In this document: one piece after another, positions 60,101-64,000 of the stretch
How the letters are laid out: each line of letters begins with the position of its first letter
Position numbering within the stretch: position 1 is the stretch's first letter
NCBI GenBank assembly: GCA_001512505.1
Contig: LFSC01000028.1
Span: 20,609 to 84,608, forward strand
Source of the DNA: Clostridiaceae bacterium DTU079
Lineage (GTDB): Bacteria; Bacillota; Clostridia; Acetivibrionales; Acetivibrionaceae
Length of the DNA stretch: 64,000 nt
Reading direction: 5' to 3'
Made by a program: the position numbers and the translations under genes
Notes under the pieces: model-generated
What the model saw: the letters and a program-made list of their open reading frames with translations, nothing else
What the model was told of the DNA's origin: nothing
The model's database searches: none

Positions 60101-61279
60101 CGGTGTTGGAGTCGGCGTTGGCAAGTTATTTATAACATTATCTATGTTAATATTTTCAAGAATCAATTGACCTTCACCGTCATTGGACAAAGCAATCAAT
60201 TTCCCATCCAAATAAAAGAGTTTTGATACTTTGCCTTTTGAATTGACAGAGTGTATATATTGAAAAGTATTATAATCATATACATCTATTTGCCCAGTAC
60301 CCAAAGATGTAAAGAATAGGTTGTGATCCAAATCAAAAGCAATATTGAAAAAATCGTAGTTAAGTTTAAGTTTAAAGAAAAACCTCATATCCCGATTCTT
60401 ATCTTCACTACAGGTAAATATACAACCCGTTCCGTTAAATAAGTACTTACCGTCGGGAGATATTTTAGAGTATGTATTCAATGAATAATCACCATGGTAA
60501 ATTGAATCATAATTTGCCACAAACTCACCGTTATCAATATCAAAAGCTTCATAATCTGTCGGTGTTAAATCTGTAGTAACAATATAAATCTTGTTTAATA
60601 TCGGATGGTACTCAATTAAACTCTTCTGCCTTACAGGTTTTGAATCCGTCAGTTCTTTAGTGGAACGTGAATAGCTGTTAAAATAGGTCCATTCGCCTGA
60701 CCCTGAAGGTATATATAAGTAACCGTCCCTACCTGCAACAATTTCATAAGGATCAATGTCAATGTCTATTATTTCTTTTAATTTCATGGTTGTTGTATCA
60801 ATTACTGCTATTGCACCACTTTGATCTTCCTTCTTTCTAGATGAACTATGAAAACCCGTAAGGACTGTGACAAACAGCTCATCATTAAAATAATCCATCC
60901 GCTCCAGTGAACCGCCTACATAGACCTCTCTAACCGTTCCGGTCTGAACATTAACCGAATATACTAAAGAATTTGCGCTATCGACTGCAAAAATTACCGG
61001 TTCTGTCGGATGTGATATTGCGTCACTAATTTTAGTGCCTATGGGAAACCTGAAAATTTCAGAAGATTCAGGAGCAGGTGTTGTATATACATCATCCAAT
61101 ACAGATGTATTTTTTGATGAATACACCTCTTCCGAAAAAGCCAACGAGTTTTCCCCTGATGTTTCTGTCTGAGTAAAGGATTTAGCTTCTGCAGGAAAAA
61201 TTGTTAAGTCAGCTAAAAAAGAAGACATCACAAAACAGATTAACACGATCAAAGTTAATCTTCGGATTGATTTAAACAT
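57140..61279 (-). CDS. Giant secreted four beta-propeller protein with C-terminal dockerin I
   Basis: A 1379-residue cellulosome component of unknown function. Signal peptide about 1-33; then four propeller units of about 280-310 residues, each starting with a KISDAISHPTEPVIFAVDSA-like strand: about 76-385, 412-700, 702-985 and 1003-1309. Repeated signatures are VAGRDGYLYIP, SYSRSTKEL, KISPDGKYLFNGTG and FKLKLN..FDLDHN. A Pro/Thr linker (PTPTPTPTATS) lies near 392-403. The dockerin (1310-1379) has GDVNQDGEVDSLDVTYLKRY and ADVDGDGIVDSLDLTYLKRY loops. Propellers could bind polysaccharide or cell components; no catalytic motif is evident. ATG 61279 follows GGGGAGAGG. Confidence 0.92.
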   Translation of the reverse strand: MFKSIRRLTLIVLICFVMSSFLADLTIFPAEAKSFTQTETSGENSLAFSEEVYSSKNTSVLDDVYTTPAPESSEIFRFPIGTKISDAISHPTEPVIFAVDSANSLVYSVNVQTGTVREVYVGGSLERMDYFNDELFVTVLTGFHSSSRKKEDQSGAIAVIDTTTMKLKEIIDIDIDPYEIVAGRDGYLYIPSGSGEWTYFNSYSRSTKELTDSKPVRQKSLIEYHPILNKIYIVTTDLTPTDYEAFDIDNGEFVANYDSIYHGDYSLNTYSKISPDGKYLFNGTGCIFTCSEDKNRDMRFFFKLKLNYDFFNIAFDLDHNLFFTSLGTGQIDVYDYNTFQYIHSVNSKGKVSKLFYLDGKLIALSNDGEGQLILENINIDNVINNLPTPTPTPTATSIPITSKDPFAQLHLNMVVKDSVIHPDNDFIYMINGSDELVKINFVTGDMLSVSLGYTSNCIAFGNGEIYVGFGSQGMIGIYDADTLQYRDKIMVGDILSDVAVGHDGYIYISPEDNRIGTPYVRSFSRETKQEVSQLLLHKTGYLEPNPVNNSFVLSSMYVSPTDLYTIKYDNGKLIEQYDSPYHGDYKIGWRNRISPDGLYIFNSSGNIFKASDAKKEDLKIYIKLNKSFTDVVFDIENDRFYLAVYENTIYEYKYSTLTEVDSKYIEGRVQDMYLRDGYLIAVSRGTGNQTILQKMQVGERPVKRIDFKGYTIKDSVIHDKRSIVYFVDNINNKLVSLNYMTGEINENKVNYSPTCLDIYKGEIYVGCGENGVIYIYDGDTLTLKDWMVSWGIFNDMCIGNDGLIYLLDKYYARSLSRISKQEISKMYIFRYGIMEKHPTRNVFYFRAQGVTPALIYTFEYDNGSILNTNESPFEYKYRLGEINRISPDGELLFNSSGYVFNTGINPMYDIRYVSKLENSFIDACFDEKNNLLFTANSNTIDIYDYSTLTKLAGMEVGNKPSYVFYKDGVLLSLASDSLETIMSQELSQVIPSTPALPPASGIMLPFNADISDAVEHPEKPVIFIADAANSKVYSINVETGEFKETFIGGAIERLDYQNDTLYVTVLVWPHNSYYYLDEAQSGVIVMIDADTMEIEERFETDIAPYDIVAGRDGIMYIPYSSGKQTGINSYSMTSKQQVGTAYTRDRSIAALHPTLNRIYTFDEKLLPRVYTAFDIDNGEFVSYHDSQPYNGSYTLNANFKISPDGKYLFNSSGAIFTCSEDVTKDMSFAYKLEKVYKDVAFNMEDSKFYTAVGNNQIYVYNYEDFSQIDTISSIGEILKLFYVDGKLCAVSKNANGRPMFEIIEYPRIQYGDVNQDGEVDSLDVTYLKRYILKSKDFELPEYGLLAADVDGDGIVDSLDLTYLKRYVLRKVTELPANRK

Positions 61280-61332
61280 TCTTACCTCTCCCCTAATAAC
61301 TAAATAAGACTTTTTAATTTCTCTGTACAAAT

Positions 61333-61361
61333 ATAATATAATAATTATGTTAATATGTCCA
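61333..61361 (-). promoter_or_regulatory. Promoter of the four-propeller gene
   Basis: On the minus strand TGGACA (61356-61361), a 17-base spacer and TATTAT (61333-61338) precede the gene by about 55 bases. The same hexamers and spacing occur at 62958-62986 before the paralogue. Confidence 0.65.
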
Positions 61362-61505
61362 TATTATTATATTCATGCCTTTATTCTCCTATTAGTGTAG
61401 AATTTTGCTGACAGTCTTTATAAAAATTCAGTTCAAAGAAGATTTTCATTTATAAAAAAGAGATATAGTATATTGTCTCTGTAATAAGCTTACTGTCAAA
61501 TTAAA

Positions 61506-61544
61506 AGCTCTCACCCAAGGATAATAATCCTGTAGGCGAGAGCT
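61506..61544 (-). terminator. Terminator after the single-propeller pseudogene
   Basis: AGCTCTC (61506-61512) pairs with GAGAGCT (61538-61544), and inside it AGGAT pairs with ATCCT around AATA. On the minus strand it is followed by TTTTAATTT. It lies about 100 bases past the pseudogene stop and upstream of the four-propeller promoter. Confidence 0.75.
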
Positions 61545-61646
61545 GCATATCAAAATGGGGCAAAATGCCAAACTATATTAATAATATTAAATTTGTCCAA
61601 TCATATCCCCTAACCATTCATCGACAGTTAATTTTTACAATTAACT

Positions 61647-62909
61647 TTACTTTTTACTTACAGGAAACTCTGAAATTTTGCGTAACAGATATCTCTTAAT
61701 AAGTGTCAAGTCAAGGGAATCTACACGACCGTCTCCATCCACATCTGCTGCTAAAAAGCTGTATTCAGAAAGCTCATAAACACCTTTTCTTAAAATATAT
61801 CTCTTCAAATACGTTACGTCTAACGAATCTACTTCTCCGTCTTGATAAACATCACCATATATGATTTTCAGTTCATTGATAACTTCAAACATCGGCATGC
61901 CGTTATCATTTTTAGATAAAGCACATAGCTTGCCATTTACATAAAACAGCTTCGATATTTCTCCAATTGAAGACAGGGTGTCAACGTTTTTAAAATCTTC
62001 GTAATTATATACGTAAATTTGATTACCTCCATTTGCAGTGTAAAACTTATTCTCTTCCATGTTAAATGCAATATCACTAAATGCTTTATCCAACTCAAAA
62101 GCAAAGCTCATATCCTTTGTTTTGTCCTCATCGCATGTAAATATAACCCCGGAACCGTTAAACAAGTATTTACCGTCCGGTGATATTTTGAAGTTCTTAG
62201 CCAATCTATAATCGCCATGGTAAGGTGAATCGTAAGAAGAAACAAACTTACCGTTATCAATATTATAAGCCGTATAATCTCTTGGTGATAAATCTGTATC
62301 AATAGTATAAATCCTGTTTAATGTGGGATGAAGCTCTGCAAAACTCTTCTGTCTTATTCTTTTTGAATCCGTTAATTTTTTAGTGGAACGAGAATAGCTG
62401 TTAATATTAGTCCATTGCCCTGATCCCGAAGTCACATATAAGTAACCATCTCTTCCGCAACGATATCAAAAGGATCAATATCTATATCTATTTTCTCTTT
62501 TAATTCCATTGTATTAGCATCAATTACCGCTATTGCACCATTTTGATCATCTTTAGGCCTATATGAATCGTGGGGACCTGTAAGGACTGTGACAAACAGC
62601 TCATCATTAAAGTAATCCAAACGCTCTATTGTGCCGTCTACATAGGCTTCTTCAACCGTTCCGGTCTCAACGTTAACTGAATATACTACTGAATTGGCAC
62701 TGTCTACAGCAAAAATCACCGGTTCCGTCGGATGTGCCATTGCATCACTAATCTTAGTACCAACGGGAAATTTAAAAAGTTCAAAAGATGAAGAATCTAG
62801 CGAATTTCCCCCGGATGCTTCTACTGGAAAAATTGTTAAGTTAGCCAAAAAAGAATACATTGCAAAACAGATTAGTACAAATAAACTTGCTTTTTTTTGC
62901 TTTATACAT
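61647..62909 (-). pseudogene. Single beta-propeller dockerin gene, frameshifted twice
   Basis: A paralogue of the four-propeller gene in pieces. From ATG 62909 (behind AGGGGGG) a run of eight A's at 62891-62898 shifts the frame; with seven A's it would read MYKAKKASLFVLICFAMYSF into a signal peptide. The propeller runs on to near 62455, where GTTGCGGAAGAGATGG lacks one base against VAGRDGYLY of its relative and the frame shifts again. The rest (to 61647) carries the second half of a propeller and a dockerin with GDVYQDGEVDSLD and ADVDGDGRVDSLD loops. The first half is most like propeller 1 of the neighbour, the second half most like propeller 4. The first Ca loop has Tyr for the usual Asn/Asp. 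Confidence 0.85.
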
Positions 62910-62957
62910 TACCATACCCCCCTAGTACTTAATAATTTTTACATTTTTCCGTTATAA

Positions 62958-62986
62958 ATAATATAATAATTGTATTAATTTGTCCA
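62958..62986 (-). promoter_or_regulatory. Promoter of the single-propeller pseudogene
   Basis: On the minus strand TGGACA (62981-62986), 17 bases and TATTAT (62958-62963). The flanking 50 bases closely match those at 61320-61380, so the promoter was duplicated with the gene. Confidence 0.6.
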
Positions 62987-63040
62987 TATTATTATTTTCA
63001 TCCTTTTTTCTTGTAAGAGTGTAGCACTCCTATGCTTTAA

Positions 63041-64000
63041 TTAAAGAACCCTTCCCATTAAAAATGCAAATGTAAAAAAACCAAGCAACATGGTTGACGT
63101 AAATGTCAGTACAATATCAACTTCCTTTCTTTTTGAAAGAACAGAAAGCCCTATATATATCGGCACCAGCGACATAATGTACCGAGATCCGCTAAGCAGC
63201 CATGACGGTGAATACGATACAAGCAAGAATACCAGCATATAAGCACTATAGGAAAGTCGAAGCCTGCCTATGGAATAAAAGATAAGAAAAACCACCAATA
63301 AAAAGGACAAAATACAAGGTATCCAATAGGTCAATCTAAAATTACTTTCCGGAGAAACAGCCAACCGTGCAAACTTCCTTAAGTTATCAAAAACGTTACC
63401 GAAGGAATTGTTGAAATCTTTTTTCTGATATACAATAAATGCATTCCAGCTGCCAAACAGTATTTTGTTTATCAATAGATATACAAAAGTCCCCAAAGGA
63501 ATCATAAACATGTAAATTCCCTTGGTCAAAAAGCTTTTCATTATATTCTTATAATTCTTTTTTCTTATTTCCATGAATAACTGAGTCGAAAGTACATACT
63601 CAATAAATACCGGGACAATCAAAATAATACCCTGATTCTTTGTAAGTGCAGCAAGGAATCCGCAAATTCCGGCTGCAAGCCATTTATTCCTTCTCATATA
63701 ATATAAGGACATTAAGGACAAAGCAACAAAAAGGCTTTCAGTATAAACAATACCGAAGAAAAACGAAAAAGGATAAATAAGCATATATTTTACAGATCTT
63801 ACGGCTGTTTCCTCATCAAAGTCAACCCTGGCAAGCTTGTATAAATAAAAACAGCCTATCCCCAGGGATAAATCTGAAACAATTACACCTGCCAACAAGT
63901 AATTGCCAATTATCCTTGCAACTATACCGACTAAAAGGGAATAGAGGGGATAAAAAACAATAAGTTTTGCATTCTCTCCGCTGGCTGCATAGCCGTTTTG
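63041..64000 (-). CDS. PIG-V-like mannosyltransferase membrane protein (5' end beyond window)
   Basis: The frame is open from the right edge to a stop at 63041, giving about 319 residues without a start. The first visible residues, NGYAASGENAKLIVFYPLYS, match the luminal loop of PIG-V/COG5542 mannosyltransferases. About eight membrane helices follow, with YPFSFFFGIVYTESLFVALS near 72-91 of the visible part, FLAALTKNQGIILIVPVFIE near 112-131 and LSGSRYIMSLVPIYIGLSVL near 270-289. Such enzymes use polyprenyl-phosphate sugars to glycosylate lipids or proteins on the outer face. In a cellulosome producer a role in glycosylating scaffoldin linkers is possible but speculative. Confidence 0.85.
   Translation of the reverse strand, partial: QNGYAASGENAKLIVFYPLYSLLVGIVARIIGNYLLAGVIVSDLSLGIGCFYLYKLARVDFDEETAVRSVKYMLIYPFSFFFGIVYTESLFVALSLMSLYYMRRNKWLAAGICGFLAALTKNQGIILIVPVFIEYVLSTQLFMEIRKKNYKNIMKSFLTKGIYMFMIPLGTFVYLLINKILFGSWNAFIVYQKKDFNNSFGNVFDNLRKFARLAVSPESNFRLTYWIPCILSFLLVVFLIFYSIGRLRLSYSAYMLVFLLVSYSPSWLLSGSRYIMSLVPIYIGLSVLSKRKEVDIVLTFTSTMLLGFFTFAFLMGRVL

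Noticed and set aside
1..64000. CRISPR array, prophage, intact transposon or replication origin
   Set aside because: No regularly spaced repeats, no cas, integrase, phage structural or transposase genes, and no dnaA-box cluster could be seen; the repeats found are two-copy promoter elements.

Overview
The window reads as a low-GC, anaerobic, spore-forming, cellulosome-producing clostridium, most likely Acetivibrio (Clostridium) thermocellus or a close relative. The supporting signs are three type I dockerin genes, an SLH-domain surface protein, the sporulation protein YunB, rubrerythrin, ferredoxin-type anaerobic enzymes and Gram-positive promoters and ribosome binding sites. The species call is inference: no rRNA gene is present. 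Most genes lie on the minus strand. I see no prophage, intact insertion sequence, CRISPR array or replication origin.

Layout. 1-1540: an edge-truncated flavodoxin-fold reductase, a HAD-like protein and a DUF2200 protein. 1590-10730: a sugar/polyol cluster transcribed right to left: Zn alcohol/polyol dehydrogenase, fructokinase, ROK regulator, a CUT2 ABC transporter (ATPase, permease, lipoprotein), Fe alcohol dehydrogenase and RbsD. Its two promoters (TTGACA-N18-TATACT and TTGACT-N18-TATAAT) each carry a palindrome at the start site sharing a 12-mer, which suggests ROK autoregulation. 10845-12240: two small membrane proteins and decayed gene remnants. 12435-16263: a plus-strand ABC exporter operon behind a promoter with tandem 21-bp repeats. 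16456-17760: gene remnants, including a DUF2625 pseudogene. 17790-21712: rubrerythrin, then a cobalamin riboswitch plus terminator controlling btuF-btuC-btuD.

21766-28197: SPFH/zinc-ribbon protein, M23 peptidase plus bactofilin, YunB and a class A penicillin-binding protein, i.e. cell envelope and sporulation functions. 28254-33787: a MacAB-like export operon that also carries two TolC-like proteins, which is odd for a single-membrane organism. 33899-37590: glutamate 5-kinase and three genes (UPF0280, NIL-ferredoxin, DUF39) matching the anaerobic homocysteine pathway, with a palindrome over the promoter. 37629-41325: small proteins, a nitroreductase, tRNA-Pro(CGG) and a YdcF protein. 41520-51769: LonB-type protease, then tsaE-tsaB and rimI with a double SGNH/CE12 dockerin esterase gene lying between tsaB and rimI; an amidohydrolase, a DUF3592 protein and an aldo/keto reductase.

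52006-64000: surface and cellulosome region with an SLH-GH18 protein, a coiled-coil secreted protein, a 36-bp perfect palindrome before a 30-codon reading frame, a MATE exporter, a frameshifted HD hydrolase, a 1379-residue four-propeller dockerin protein, its frameshifted one-propeller paralogue with a duplicated promoter, and an edge-truncated PIG-V-like mannosyltransferase.

The strongest leads are the paired ROK operators, the homocysteine triad, the MacAB/TolC-like operon in a monoderm, and the dockerin-propeller family.
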